DNA of 64,000 bases. Origin: Rhizobiales bacterium 63-22 (GTDB taxonomy: Bacteria; Pseudomonadota; Alphaproteobacteria; Rhizobiales; Rhizobiaceae). Position 1 is the first letter of the stretch. Each line of letters opens with the position of its first letter. Made by a program: the position numbers and the translations under genes. Shown here one piece after another: positions 47,966-57,975 of this stretch. The notes beneath the pieces are model-generated. The model searched no databases. It had not been told where the DNA came from and saw only the letters and a list, made by a program, of their open reading frames with translations. The stretch lies in assembly GCA_001898995.1 (NCBI GenBank), contig MKVZ01000006.1, forward strand, positions 24,335-88,334, read 5' to 3'.

Positions 47966-50304
47966 TCTGATTCCAGATAATGCTGACGTCCATTCGACGC
48001 GTCTGAATGATTAACTCCTCGCACCCCCTCTGGCAATGTCGCGTTGGCCCTGGGCAGGTCTGCGCGGGTGTATTTCTCGATATGGACAAGCAAAGATTGC
48101 TGCGCCGGAGCCTGCGACAGCGAGCTTGTGGGAAAGTTTCCCGTCAGCACATTCGGATTGCCATGAAGTTCAAGGGCCTGCTGGTCTTCATTCAACCCCG
48201 GCGAGAACCAGGCACCGGTCGCAAGGGCGACGACGCCTGGCATGAGCGTGTCGGAAAGCATGGCTCCGGCAACGCACTGTCCGCGACCATTCCAAATTCG
48301 TACGATATCGCCATCAGCAATACCCCGCATCTTGGCATCGTCCGGGTGGATCAGAACGGGTTCCCGGCCCTTGACCTTGCTTTCCCGGCTGACGCCCACC
48401 CCATCAAGCTGTGCATGAAGACGGGTTGCAGGCTGCGGAGAGATCATGTGCAGTTCCGACTGCACCGCACTCCCCAACCATTCGCCTGGCGGTGTCCAAC
48501 GGGGATGCGGAGCGATGTCCCTATGCTTCGAAAGCGCAATAAAGCTCGACCATATCTCAATCCTGCCGGAAGGCGTCTTCAGTGGGTGTGCGACGGGATC
48601 GCGGTGAAAATCCTCAAACAGCGTATAGGCATCGTTCGGAATCGGCAGTTCGGCATAGCCGTTCTGCCAGAACGTATCGAAGGCGGGCAGATCGGCGCCA
48701 GCCTGACCGGCGCGTGTGCGGAATTCGTCGTAAATGCGCCTCAGCCAGCCCATCTCGTCGAGCCCTTCCGAGTAAGTCGCGAGCGTGTCGAAACGCGCGG
48801 CTAATCCCGAGAAGATATCAAATTCGCTACGCGCCAGCCCCACAGGCTCGATCTGCCTGTGCATGGCTGCGATAAAACGATCGGTTGGCGATCCGGAAAG
48901 ATCGCTTCGCTCGAAAGCAGAGGTCGCCGGCAACACGATATCGGCATACCGAGCCGTAGCCGTCCACCAGATTTCGTTGACGATGACCGTGCGCGGCATC
49001 CGGAAGGCCGAAACGAGCCGGTTGAGGTCCTGATGATGATGGAAAGGATTGCCGCCCGCCCACCAGACGATATCGATCTTCGGATAGACAATCTCCTGAC
49101 CGTCGAACAGGATGGTCCCGCCGGGGCCGAGCAGCATGTCGGCAACCCGGGCAACTGGAATGTAGCGGCCCAGAGGATTACGCCCGGCGGAAAAGCCCGG
49201 CGACGAGACGATCGGGCGCGGATCGCCGCGATTGCCGATGGAGCCGTATCCGAAGGACACGCCCCGGCCCGGCTTGCCGAATTCGCCGAGCATGGCGGAC
49301 AGGACGATGAGCATCCACAACGGTTGCTCGCCGTTTTCCTGCCGTTGCAGTGCCCAAGCTGCGGTGAGAAAGCTTGGCAACGCCGCCAGTCTGGCGGCAA
49401 GGTCGACTATCGTTTGGGCGGGAATGCCGGTCAGTTCCGCGGCCCAGGCAGCATCTTTCGGCCGTCCGTCGTCGGTGCCGAGCAGATAGGGTTCGAACCT
49501 GTCGTAACCGGTTGTGTGGGAGGCGAGAAACGAACGGTCGACCCGTCCCGTCCGTACGAGTTCGTATGCCAGCGCCAGCATCAGGGCGGTGTCGCTGCCC
49601 GGGCGGATCGGTACCCAGCGATGCGGCGGCAGCCGCGGATCGTCATCCTGCCTCGGACTGACGCAGACGATCTCGATACCGCGCTCCGCAGCCGCCTTGA
49701 TCCAGCCGAGCGTTGCGTGGTTGCCGAGACCGCCTGCGGCAATCTGCATATTGGAAATGTTGATGCCGCCGAAGAAGAGGATGATCCGGGAATTTTCGAT
49801 AATAGCCGGCCAAGTCGTTGTCTCACCGCCGAAAAGAATACGGTTGTCGCCGACGACATGGGGACAGATGATCTCCCCGGCAGCGAAGGAATAGGTCTGC
49901 TTCTGGTCGACAAAACCGCCAATCGTATTGAGAAACCGCTTCAGATGCGTGGCGGCATGATGAAAGCGACCCGCCGACCCCCAGCCGTAAGATCCGGCGA
50001 AGATGCCTTCATTGCCGGTATCGGCAAGCGTCTTTCGCAGCTCGACCTCGATATGATCATAGGCCGTCTGCCAGTCCACCTCAATGAAGCGGTCGTGCCC
50101 GCGCCGCGCCCGATCGCCCTCAAGCCAGCCTTCCCGGATCGCCGGGGAAAGAACGCGTGTCGGCGCATGGATCGCTTCCGGAACGCCCTTGAGCAAGGGC
50201 GACGGATTCTCGTCGCGATGGAAGGGCTCCGTGCGGACGACCTTGCCCGCACGAACCTCCACCTCCGCGAACCCCCAATGGGTTGCCGACCTCCCTGACA
50301 TCAA
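47962..50304 (-). CDS. Molybdopterin oxidoreductase, BisC/TorA-like (biotin/methionine/S- or N-oxide reductase)
   Basis: 780 aa; EGIFAGSYGWGSAGRFHHA, QTYSFAAGEIICPHVVG, DIVLPATSAFERSDLSGS; ATGA overlap with the regulator. Confidence 0.9.
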   Translation of the reverse strand: MMSGRSATHWGFAEVEVRAGKVVRTEPFHRDENPSPLLKGVPEAIHAPTRVLSPAIREGWLEGDRARRGHDRFIEVDWQTAYDHIEVELRKTLADTGNEGIFAGSYGWGSAGRFHHAATHLKRFLNTIGGFVDQKQTYSFAAGEIICPHVVGDNRILFGGETTTWPAIIENSRIILFFGGINISNMQIAAGGLGNHATLGWIKAAAERGIEIVCVSPRQDDDPRLPPHRWVPIRPGSDTALMLALAYELVRTGRVDRSFLASHTTGYDRFEPYLLGTDDGRPKDAAWAAELTGIPAQTIVDLAARLAALPSFLTAAWALQRQENGEQPLWMLIVLSAMLGEFGKPGRGVSFGYGSIGNRGDPRPIVSSPGFSAGRNPLGRYIPVARVADMLLGPGGTILFDGQEIVYPKIDIVWWAGGNPFHHHQDLNRLVSAFRMPRTVIVNEIWWTATARYADIVLPATSAFERSDLSGSPTDRFIAAMHRQIEPVGLARSEFDIFSGLAARFDTLATYSEGLDEMGWLRRIYDEFRTRAGQAGADLPAFDTFWQNGYAELPIPNDAYTLFEDFHRDPVAHPLKTPSGRIEIWSSFIALSKHRDIAPHPRWTPPGEWLGSAVQSELHMISPQPATRLHAQLDGVGVSRESKVKGREPVLIHPDDAKMRGIADGDIVRIWNGRGQCVAGAMLSDTLMPGVVALATGAWFSPGLNEDQQALELHGNPNVLTGNFPTSSLSQAPAQQSLLVHIEKYTRADLPRANATLPEGVRGVNHSDASNGRQHYLESE

Positions 50305-50342
50305 TGCCTCCCAAATCCTCGCACCCGGCCTGCGCCGGCAGG

Positions 50343-50789
50343 TCAGGCAGCCACGTTCTTCGTCGTGCCCTCGAACACTTCATAAGGCGTTTCGGTCGGC
50401 CATTTGGGCCAGAGCGGGACCAGCATGATACCGGCAATCACCAGAAGCCTGAGCGTCTCATTGCCAGTATTGTGGACCCGGTGAATGTCGTTGGGACGCT
50501 GCAAGGAGCAACCGCCGGCGACCAGCGGATAGCGCTTGCCTTCAAGTTCAAGCTCCCCATTGCCCTGAAGCACATAATAGACTTCCTCGCAGTTATGGCG
50601 ATGCATCGGCGAGCTTTGACCCGGATCGATTTCGACGAGCCCCATGCAGAGCGTGCAGGCATCGAGCCCGGTTTCCGGATAAACCAGCTTGAGATCGCGA
50701 ACGCCGCCATGCTTCTGCTGCATGGGTGCCCCGTCCAGAATCTGCTGCGGCCCGATGGTCACGGTCTTTACGATCGGCATGTCGTTCAT
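50343..50789 (-). CDS. Cupin-domain protein
   Basis: Likely start MNDMPIVKTV; PGQSSPMHRHNCEEVYYVLQGNGELELEG, IHRVHNTGNETL. Confidence 0.88.
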   Translation of the reverse strand: MNDMPIVKTVTIGPQQILDGAPMQQKHGGVRDLKLVYPETGLDACTLCMGLVEIDPGQSSPMHRHNCEEVYYVLQGNGELELEGKRYPLVAGGCSLQRPNDIHRVHNTGNETLRLLVIAGIMLVPLWPKWPTETPYEVFEGTTKNVAA

Positions 50790-50931
50790 TGATGACTTCC
50801 TCCTGATTGAAGCTTTGCATTTCACAAGCTCACCAACGTTCTGTCCGCTGGCTGGCGCGCTCTTCGACTTTTCAGACCCAGCCGGTGCGCATTTCCTGTT
50901 CATCAAAAAACGAGCGTCCCATCTGGACAAC

Positions 50932-50942
50932 TGGTATTACCA
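50932..50942. promoter_or_regulatory. FadR-type operator-like palindrome TGGTATTACCA
   Basis: Perfect 11-bp palindrome in the intergenic region between the divergent cupin and enolase-superfamily genes. Confidence 0.5.
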
Positions 50943-51001
50943 TAAGATAAGAGTATATCTGTTCACTTGTCAACTCGGCTTTTCAGTCGACACTTCGCCA
51001 A

Positions 51002-52138
51002 GTGGTGGGAGGAAGATCGTTGAAGATTACACAAGTTCGCTTCGTTCTTTGCGGCTATGCATTGCAGACGCCGATTCCCCTTTCTTGCGGAAGCCTGACG
51101 CATCGCAATTTCGGTCTGGTATTCGTGGAAACGAATACGGGACTTACGGGTATCGGCGAGACCTCGGTCAATTTCCCGCCATGGTGCGCGCATGAGCGCC
51201 GGGCGACGATCGATCTCGGCCTCGCGTCCCTGCTGATCGGGGAAAATCCACTCGATATTGGCCGGCTCCACGACAAGATGGTGAGCGCGACGCGCGCCTT
51301 TACCCGCATGTGGGCGGAAGGCGCCATCACACAGGCGATTTCCGGCATAGACATCGCACTTTGGGACATTGCCGGCAAATTTTATGGCGTGCCGGTTTGG
51401 CAATTGCTCGGCGGGCGCTATCGCGAGGAGATTCCTTGCTATGCGGTCGGGTTCAATTCAGCCGACCCCGCTGCCGGTGTGCTTGAGATGACAGCGAAGG
51501 GATATACGCATGCCAAAATGCGCATCGGCTTCGACGATGCGGTCGATATCCGCAAGGCACGCGCGATGCGCGATGCCGTTGGGCCTGATTTCGGCATGAT
51601 GATCGACGCAAACCAGGCTTACGACCTGCCGCGTGCACGGCGCATCATGCAGGAACTGGAAGGGTTGAACCTCTTCTGGCTGGAAGAGCCGCTGCTTTCC
51701 GACGATCTGCGGGGCTACCTCACGCTGCGGCGCGAGTTTCCGTCGATCCCGCTGGCCTGGGGCGAGAATGCATTCCGCCTTCCGGATTACCGGGAGTTTG
51801 CCGAGCGCGGTGCCGCTCAATTCGTCATGCCCGACCCGTGCCGTTCCGGCGGCATGACGGCAGCCGTGCGCATGTGCGAGGCAGCAGCCGAACATGGCCT
51901 TCCCTTCTCGCCGCACCATTATGGTTCGGATATCGGTTTTGCCGCAGCGCTTCATTTGGCGGCGAGCAGGCCCAACTTTTCCATCATGCTGCGCGACGAG
52001 GCTCCTGTGCCTTTGCGCGGCGACATCCTCAAGAGCCCGTTTAAAGTCTCAAACGGCACTGTCCGCGTTCCGGATGGGCCCGGCCTGGGGATCGAATTGA
52101 ACATGTCCGTCATTCAATCTGCAACCGTCAAACTCTGA
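51002..52138 (+). CDS. Mandelate racemase/muconate lactonizing enzyme family protein
   Basis: ITQAISGIDIALWDIAGKFYGVPVWQLLGG, MMIDANQAYDL, LEEPLLSDDL; exact start uncertain. Confidence 0.92.
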   Translation: MVGGRSLKITQVRFVLCGYALQTPIPLSCGSLTHRNFGLVFVETNTGLTGIGETSVNFPPWCAHERRATIDLGLASLLIGENPLDIGRLHDKMVSATRAFTRMWAEGAITQAISGIDIALWDIAGKFYGVPVWQLLGGRYREEIPCYAVGFNSADPAAGVLEMTAKGYTHAKMRIGFDDAVDIRKARAMRDAVGPDFGMMIDANQAYDLPRARRIMQELEGLNLFWLEEPLLSDDLRGYLTLRREFPSIPLAWGENAFRLPDYREFAERGAAQFVMPDPCRSGGMTAAVRMCEAAAEHGLPFSPHHYGSDIGFAAALHLAASRPNFSIMLRDEAPVPLRGDILKSPFKVSNGTVRVPDGPGLGIELNMSVIQSATVKL

Positions 52139-52149
52139 TTGCGCGTAGT

Positions 52150-52437
52150 GAGGCTCCGGTACTTTGCGTCATGCCTTTCGACAAAAGCGATGACATTCTT
52201 GCGTTGGCGAACCATACCCGTTACGGGCTCGCTGCCAGCATCTGGACGCGCGATATTTCGACCGCGCATCGATTGGGCAGAGGGCTTGCAACCGGAGCGG
52301 TCTGGATCAATTGTTTCGGCGTCTTCGATCCCAATTTGCCGTTCGGCGGCATGAAGGAATCCGGCTGGGGCCGAGAAATGGGGCAGGAGGGTGTGGAAGC
52401 CTTTACGGAAGTCAAGGCTATAATGGTTTGGCTGTGA
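52150..52437 (+). pseudogene. Aldehyde dehydrogenase C-terminal remnant
   Basis: ...EAPVLCVMPFDKSDDILALANHTRYGLAASIWTRDISTAHRLGRGLATGAVWINCFGVFDPNLPFGGMKESGWGREMGQEGVEAFTEVKAIMVWL; catalytic Cys/Glu and NAD domain missing. Confidence 0.85.
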
Positions 52438-52461
52438 AGGTGTCAGGGAGGAGAAAAGATC

Positions 52462-54171
52462 ATGGAGGAATTCGATTATGTCATCGTCGGTGGCGGCGTC
52501 GCGGGCTGCGTTGTTGCAAACCGATTGACGGAAGATCCCAATGTGAAAGTCGCCATGCTGGAATTCGGCACTTCCGGCAACAACAAGCGGCAGATTGTAC
52601 GCATGCCGCTTGGCATGGTGACCTTCATGATGCCGAACCTCGCCTTCCTCGGCGGCACGAAGATGATGTATCTCTTCGAAGCCGAATCTTCGCGCGGTCT
52701 CGGAAACAACAAGATGATCCTGCCACGCGGCAAGGCGCTCGGCGGCAGCTCCATGGTCAACGGCATGATCTACATCCGCGGCCAGAGGCAGGACTACGAC
52801 GACTGGCGCGATCTTGGTAATCCCGGTTGGGGTTATGACGACCTATTGCCTTACTTCAAGAAATCCGAGAACTTCGTTCTTGCCGAAAACCCGCAGGCGA
52901 CCAAGAACTTCACTCTTGGCGGAAAGCCGGTGCGTGACCAGATCGACATGCGCTATCATGGCCGCGGCGGCCCGGTCAACGTGTCGCCGCCGCGCTCGCC
53001 CAATGTCATGTGCCAGACCTATTTCGACGCCTGCGTCGAGGCGGGCTACAAACTCAATGCCGATTTCAACGGTGAGGACCAGGAAGGAATCGGCTATCAC
53101 TGGCTGACCCAGAAAGATGGCGAGCGCTGGGGTGCCGAAAGCAGCTATGTCGGTCCCGCCAGGTCGCGTCCCAACCTGAAGATCATCACCGAAGCGCGTG
53201 TGCTCAACATAGTCATGGAAGGAAAACGCGCCGTTGGCGTGGCCTATGACGTACACGGTGAAAAGAAGCAGATTCGCACCCGCCGCGAGGTCGTACTGGC
53301 GACGGGCGCGTTCATTTCGCCCCAGCTGCTGATGCTGTCCGGTATCGGTGCGCCGCGCGAATTGAAGGTACACGGCATCGAGGTGCAGCATGAACTGGCG
53401 GGCGTAGGCCGCAACCTTCAGGACCATATTGACACCTGGACGAAACAGCGCTCGCTCTCCAACAAGCCTTACGGCATCTCCTGGGGAACGATGCATACGA
53501 ATGTCATGCATGTGCTGAAATGGTTCTCGGCAAGACGTGGCATGTTCACCTCGAATACCGGCGAGGCCGGCGGTTTTGTAAAGTCCGGGCCGGATGTGGA
53601 TCGGCCGGACCTGCAACTCTTCTTCTGCACGACCATGGCCTCGGCGCAGGCCGCCGACAGTTTCTGGGGGCACGGCTGGGCGATGCATGCCTGCCTGCTG
53701 CGGCCGAGGAGCATCGGCCATGTCGGGTTGAAAAGCGCCAGCGCCTACGATGCGCCGCTGATCGCCCCCAACTTCTTTGACGATCCGTACGACATGGAAA
53801 TCATGGTACGTGGGATGAAAATCATACGAAAGATTGCCGGCCAGAAGGCATTCGACCCGTATCGCGGAGAGGAGGTCGCGCCCGGCCGGCACGTCCGGAC
53901 TGATGATGATATCGCAGCCTATATCCGGCAGAACTGCATGACGATGTATCACCCGACGAGCACCTGCAAGATGGGCACGGACCCCATGGCCGTCGTCTCG
54001 CCGGCCACGCTTTTGATTCACGGGCTCGAAAACCTGGCGATTGTCGATGCCTCCGTCATGCCTGCGGTCATTTCCGGCAATACATTCGCCCCGACCGTAG
54101 CCGTAGCGGAGAAGGCAGCCGATCTCATCAAGGCGCGCGCCAGAGCCGGTAGTCCGTCGCTGGCAGCCTGA
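52462..54171 (+). CDS. GMC family oxidoreductase (choline dehydrogenase-like)
   Basis: FDYVIVGGGVAGCVVANRLTEDP, LGGSSMVNGMIYIRGQ, TCKMGTDPMAVVSP...VDASVMPAVISGNTFAPTVAVAEKAADLI. Confidence 0.95.
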   Translation: MEEFDYVIVGGGVAGCVVANRLTEDPNVKVAMLEFGTSGNNKRQIVRMPLGMVTFMMPNLAFLGGTKMMYLFEAESSRGLGNNKMILPRGKALGGSSMVNGMIYIRGQRQDYDDWRDLGNPGWGYDDLLPYFKKSENFVLAENPQATKNFTLGGKPVRDQIDMRYHGRGGPVNVSPPRSPNVMCQTYFDACVEAGYKLNADFNGEDQEGIGYHWLTQKDGERWGAESSYVGPARSRPNLKIITEARVLNIVMEGKRAVGVAYDVHGEKKQIRTRREVVLATGAFISPQLLMLSGIGAPRELKVHGIEVQHELAGVGRNLQDHIDTWTKQRSLSNKPYGISWGTMHTNVMHVLKWFSARRGMFTSNTGEAGGFVKSGPDVDRPDLQLFFCTTMASAQAADSFWGHGWAMHACLLRPRSIGHVGLKSASAYDAPLIAPNFFDDPYDMEIMVRGMKIIRKIAGQKAFDPYRGEEVAPGRHVRTDDDIAAYIRQNCMTMYHPTSTCKMGTDPMAVVSPATLLIHGLENLAIVDASVMPAVISGNTFAPTVAVAEKAADLIKARARAGSPSLAA

Positions 54172-54192
54172 AACTGATGAGATAACAGAAAA

Positions 54193-54222
54193 CCCGCCAT
54201 GCCCGGCATGGCGGGGTCTTTT
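54193..54222. terminator. Rho-independent terminator
   Basis: CCCGCCATGCC-C-GGCATGGCGGG inverted repeat followed by GTCTTTT, just downstream of the GMC gene and 3' of the convergent ALDH. Confidence 0.8.
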
Positions 54223-54251
54223 GTGTCCGGGCCTTGCTCTTTCGGAAAGGC

Positions 54252-55673
54252 TCAAGCCCATCCGGCGGTCGACTTGATTTCCAGATAGTCGTGCAGGCCC
54301 CATTCGCCATGCTCGCGACCATTGCCCGACTGCTTGTAGCCGCCGAAGGGTGCGCGAGCATCCCAATCAGCACCGTTGATCCAGATCGAACCTACGCGAA
54401 GGCGACGCGCAATGCGGCGGGCCTTGTCGATATCGGACGTCTGGATATAGCCCGACAGGCCATAGACTGTATTGTTGGCAATCGCGACCGCCTCGTCCTC
54501 CGTTTCGTACGGAATGAGCGCGATCACGGGTCCGAAAATCTCTTCCCGTTCGATCGTCATACCGGGCTTTACATCGGCAAAGACCGTCGGTTTGACATAA
54601 TAGCCCTGGGAGAGGCCGTCGGGACGTCCGACACCGCCGGTGACAAGTGTTGCACCCTCGTCGATCCCGGTCTGGATAAGCATCTGAATACGATCGAATT
54701 GCGCCTTGTTGACCACCGGTCCAAGCGAGAAATTGCCCATCGGGTTTCCGACGCTATGCGCCTCGGCGGCTTCACGCGCATATGCCTTGGCTTGTTCCAT
54801 CCGCTCTGCCGGCACGAGCATGCGCGCGGGCGCACGGCAGGCCTGGCCGCAATTGACATAGCAGGCCTCGACGCCCGCCTTGACTGCCGTCTGAAGATCG
54901 GCGTCGCGCAGGATGATGTTGGCGGACTTGCCGCCGAGTTCCTGCGCGACGCGCTTGACGGTCTCCGCCGCCGCACGCGCAACGGCTATGCCCGCTCTCG
55001 TAGAGCCTGTGATCGAAACCATATCGACATCGGGATGACGGGAAAGAAGTTCCCCCGCTTCCGGGCCATAACCGGTGATATGATTATAGACACCGGCCGG
55101 AAAACCCGCCTCATCGACAAGCTCGGCAAAGAGAATGGAGGAGAGCGGCGAGAACTCCGAAGGCTTGGCAACGACGGTGCAACCAGCCGCAAGCGCAGGA
55201 GCTGCCTTGACCACCAACTGGTTCATCGGCCAGTTCCAGGGCGTGATGAGGGCGCAGACGCCAATGGGCTCAAGCGAAATCAGCGTGTTGCCGCGAAGCT
55301 CTTCCGTCTCCAGACGATTGAGGGCATCGATGGCTGCTTCCAGATGTGCAGTCCCCACCCAGGCCTGGGCAGAGCGCGAGAAATGCAGCGGCGTGCCCAT
55401 CTCGCGGGTCATCAACTCTGCAATCTCTTCGTAACGCGCATTGTAGAGTTCCAGCAGACGACTTAGCAACGCCAAGCGCTCCGCCTTCGACGTCATTTGC
55501 CAATCATCGAAAGCCGCGCGAGCGGCAGCGACTGCGGCATTTACATCGGCCGCATTCGCCATGGCGATATGGCCTATGACCTCCTCGGTCGCGGGGTCGA
55601 CAACGGGATGACGGCTTTCCCCCCTGGCCTTGACCCAGCGGCCATCGATAAAGAACTGATCGAGCTTTTGCAT
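54252..55673 (-). CDS. Aldehyde dehydrogenase family protein
   Basis: TPWNWPMNQLVVKAAPALAAGCTVVAKPSEFSPLS, ELGGKSANIILRDAD, NCGQACRAPARMLV. Confidence 0.94.
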   Translation of the reverse strand: MQKLDQFFIDGRWVKARGESRHPVVDPATEEVIGHIAMANAADVNAAVAAARAAFDDWQMTSKAERLALLSRLLELYNARYEEIAELMTREMGTPLHFSRSAQAWVGTAHLEAAIDALNRLETEELRGNTLISLEPIGVCALITPWNWPMNQLVVKAAPALAAGCTVVAKPSEFSPLSSILFAELVDEAGFPAGVYNHITGYGPEAGELLSRHPDVDMVSITGSTRAGIAVARAAAETVKRVAQELGGKSANIILRDADLQTAVKAGVEACYVNCGQACRAPARMLVPAERMEQAKAYAREAAEAHSVGNPMGNFSLGPVVNKAQFDRIQMLIQTGIDEGATLVTGGVGRPDGLSQGYYVKPTVFADVKPGMTIEREEIFGPVIALIPYETEDEAVAIANNTVYGLSGYIQTSDIDKARRIARRLRVGSIWINGADWDARAPFGGYKQSGNGREHGEWGLHDYLEIKSTAGWA

Positions 55674-55695
55674 TCGAACCTCCCGGTTTCGATGT

Positions 55696-57135
55696 TCAGG
55701 TTATGGTCTTTCTCCCGTAACGGACTGCGTCTGCGCGCACCTGCGCTTCCGCATCGGCAAGCGCATCTGGGCCGACCAGCCGGAATGACACCGCGGTTAC
55801 GGCATTGCGCGCCAGAAGATCGGCGAGATCGTCATCGACCCGGCTTTCCGAGTCACATTGCGCCAGCCGGGCAAAACGTATGCTCTGGACGTGCTGGTAG
55901 AGATCCTTGCCCCGATCACGGCGCGACGCATCGCAGGCCGTGCGGGCCTGGGCCGCGCTCATCGGCGGAATTGTGCCGCCCCAGCTATAGGCCAGGAAGC
56001 GCGCCTGCTGCTCCAGCACCGGCAGATAGGGGCCGATCTGTCCATAAAGCCCCATGAAAGCGAGGCCGGGCGTATCCGGATGAAACGTTTGCTCGGCAAG
56101 CGTGAGGCCCTTGTCGCTGACCTCGAGTGTATCCCGAAGCGCGCGCGACAGGAACGGCAGGTTCAGCCGATAGCCGGTTCCAAAAATGATGCCATCGAAG
56201 CCCTCGGCTCGACCGTCGGTGAATGTGACACGGCGTCCCTCGACCCGTGCGATCCACGGGAAGCAGGTAATGCGGTCCTCGGCAACGAGGTTCAGGAAAT
56301 TCTGGCTGCCCGTGGTCCCGGCGATACGCACATCCGCATGCGGTTCCGGCGCGCCGAACCAGGCCGGATTACCGCCATACTGAAGCACGAATGCGCGTGT
56401 TTCACGGGCGAGAGTCTCGGGGTCCTCGCTCTCCTGCCTCAAGGCTGCCGCGCGGGTAAACCCGTAGCTTTCGACCGGTGTCCCCGCGATGAGCTTCGGC
56501 ATGACATAACGTTGGCGGCGCATGGCGGTAGCGACGAATTCAGCCCCGAGCATCGCCAGGTCCGAGGCTATTTCGAGGGCCGAAATGTTGCCGCCGGCAA
56601 CCAGCACCCGCTTACCGCGATAAAGTTCCGGATCCTTGTAGCCGAAGGCATGGACCACACCGGCAGAGCCCGAAAAATCTTCGAGACCCGGGATATCGGG
56701 TATGTCGGGACGATTATAGGCTCCCGTTGCGATGACAACTCTGGCGAAGCTCTCTTCTCGCCTGCCGCCTGCGTCCTCCAGAGTGAGAATCCACGCGCCC
56801 GACGTTCGTTCAAGCCCGACTAACCGCGTAAAAAAACGAACAGTATCGAGCAAGCCGAATTTCTGCGCATAGGATCGGAGGTAAGCCGCCATCTCGGTAT
56901 TGCGCGGAAAAAGCGCCGCATTCTCCGGGTGATCCAGATCGGAAAACCGTGTTACCATGCGCGCCGTATTGGTGCGCATCTGTGGCCACACTCCGGACAT
57001 CGGGTTGGTGTGGTCCCATTGTCCGCCCACGCTCGAATGTCCCTCGAACAAGACCGGCGTAAAACCCTGCGATGTCAGGAACCGGGCCGCGACAAGTCCG
57101 CTCGGTCCCGCACCTATGATGGCAACTTGGTTCAT
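55696..57135 (-). CDS. Flavin-containing monooxygenase
   Basis: VAIIGAGPSGLVAARFL, EGHSSVGGQWDHT, KRVLVAGGNISALEIASDL. Confidence 0.92.
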   Translation of the reverse strand: MNQVAIIGAGPSGLVAARFLTSQGFTPVLFEGHSSVGGQWDHTNPMSGVWPQMRTNTARMVTRFSDLDHPENAALFPRNTEMAAYLRSYAQKFGLLDTVRFFTRLVGLERTSGAWILTLEDAGGRREESFARVVIATGAYNRPDIPDIPGLEDFSGSAGVVHAFGYKDPELYRGKRVLVAGGNISALEIASDLAMLGAEFVATAMRRQRYVMPKLIAGTPVESYGFTRAAALRQESEDPETLARETRAFVLQYGGNPAWFGAPEPHADVRIAGTTGSQNFLNLVAEDRITCFPWIARVEGRRVTFTDGRAEGFDGIIFGTGYRLNLPFLSRALRDTLEVSDKGLTLAEQTFHPDTPGLAFMGLYGQIGPYLPVLEQQARFLAYSWGGTIPPMSAAQARTACDASRRDRGKDLYQHVQSIRFARLAQCDSESRVDDDLADLLARNAVTAVSFRLVGPDALADAEAQVRADAVRYGRKTIT

Positions 57136-57158
57136 GGTCTATCTCGACGATGTGGATA

Positions 57159-57186
57159 TCTCAACGGCGCAAATGCGCCGTTGAGA
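57159..57186. repeat. Perfect 13-bp-arm inverted repeat between SDR and FMO genes
   Basis: TCTCAACGGCGCA-AA-TGCGCCGTTGAGA. Confidence 0.85.
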
Positions 57187-57205
57187 GCCGATCGAATGGC
57201 GGCGC

Positions 57206-57964
57206 CTAGTGGAAGTAGATTCCGCCGCAGACGTTCAGCGCCTGTCCCGTCACGAAAGCAGACAGATCGGAGGCAAAGAAGACGGCCGGGCCGACAATGT
57301 CCTGCGGGTCGCCGAGCCGCTTCAGCGCGGCCACCTCCTGCCAATGGCGGATCGCCTCTTCCGAGCCGAGATTGTTCTTGCCCATCTCGGTCAGGATGAT
57401 GCCCGGGCAGATCGCGTTGACGGTGATGCCGTCCATGCCGACTTCCTGAGCATAGACCCTCGTCAGCGTGATCACCGTTGCCTTCGTCGCGGCATAATGG
57501 CCCTGCGTGGCGACGCCTTGGCGGCCCGCAATCGAGGCGATGTTGATGATGCGGCCGCTCTTGCGTGCCCGCATCTGTGGCAGGACAGCATTGGTCATCA
57601 GGTAAACGCCCTTGGCATTCACGTTGAAATGCGCATCCCAATCGGCTTCCGGCAGGTCTTCCAGCAGCGACGGCTTCAGAATGCCGGCATTGTTGACGAG
57701 GATATCGATGCCGCCGGATTCCGCTGAAATCTCCGCAACGGTACTCTCCACCTGCGCCATGTTTGATACGTTGACATGATGGGCAAAGCACCGGCGACCT
57801 TCGGCTTCCACCTGCATCCTGACCTCAGCGAGTGCGTCGGCCTGTCGTTCGAGATCACAGATCGCAACGTCAGCGCCATGCTTTGCCAGCCCTACGGCTA
57901 ACGCCGCGCCAATGCCCCGGCTGGCACCTGTGACCAAGGCCACCTTATCATCAAGTTGTCCCAT
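57206..57964 (-). CDS. Short-chain dehydrogenase/reductase
   Basis: VTGASRGIGAALAVGLAKHGAD, VNNAGIL, YAATKATV. Confidence 0.94.
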   Translation of the reverse strand: MGQLDDKVALVTGASRGIGAALAVGLAKHGADVAICDLERQADALAEVRMQVEAEGRRCFAHHVNVSNMAQVESTVAEISAESGGIDILVNNAGILKPSLLEDLPEADWDAHFNVNAKGVYLMTNAVLPQMRARKSGRIINIASIAGRQGVATQGHYAATKATVITLTRVYAQEVGMDGITVNAICPGIILTEMGKNNLGSEEAIRHWQEVAALKRLGDPQDIVGPAVFFASDLSAFVTGQALNVCGGIYFH

Positions 57965-57975
57965 TGCCTGCCTCC

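Noticed and set aside
48859-50298. 479-aa plus-strand ORF opposite the BisC-like gene
   Set aside because: Shadow ORF; the minus strand is an unambiguous molybdopterin oxidoreductase.
52843-54366. 507-aa minus-strand ORF opposite the GMC oxidoreductase
   Set aside because: Shadow ORF without domain signals.
54234-55466. 410-aa plus-strand ORF opposite the ALDH gene
   Set aside because: Shadow ORF; the ALDH frame is fully supported.
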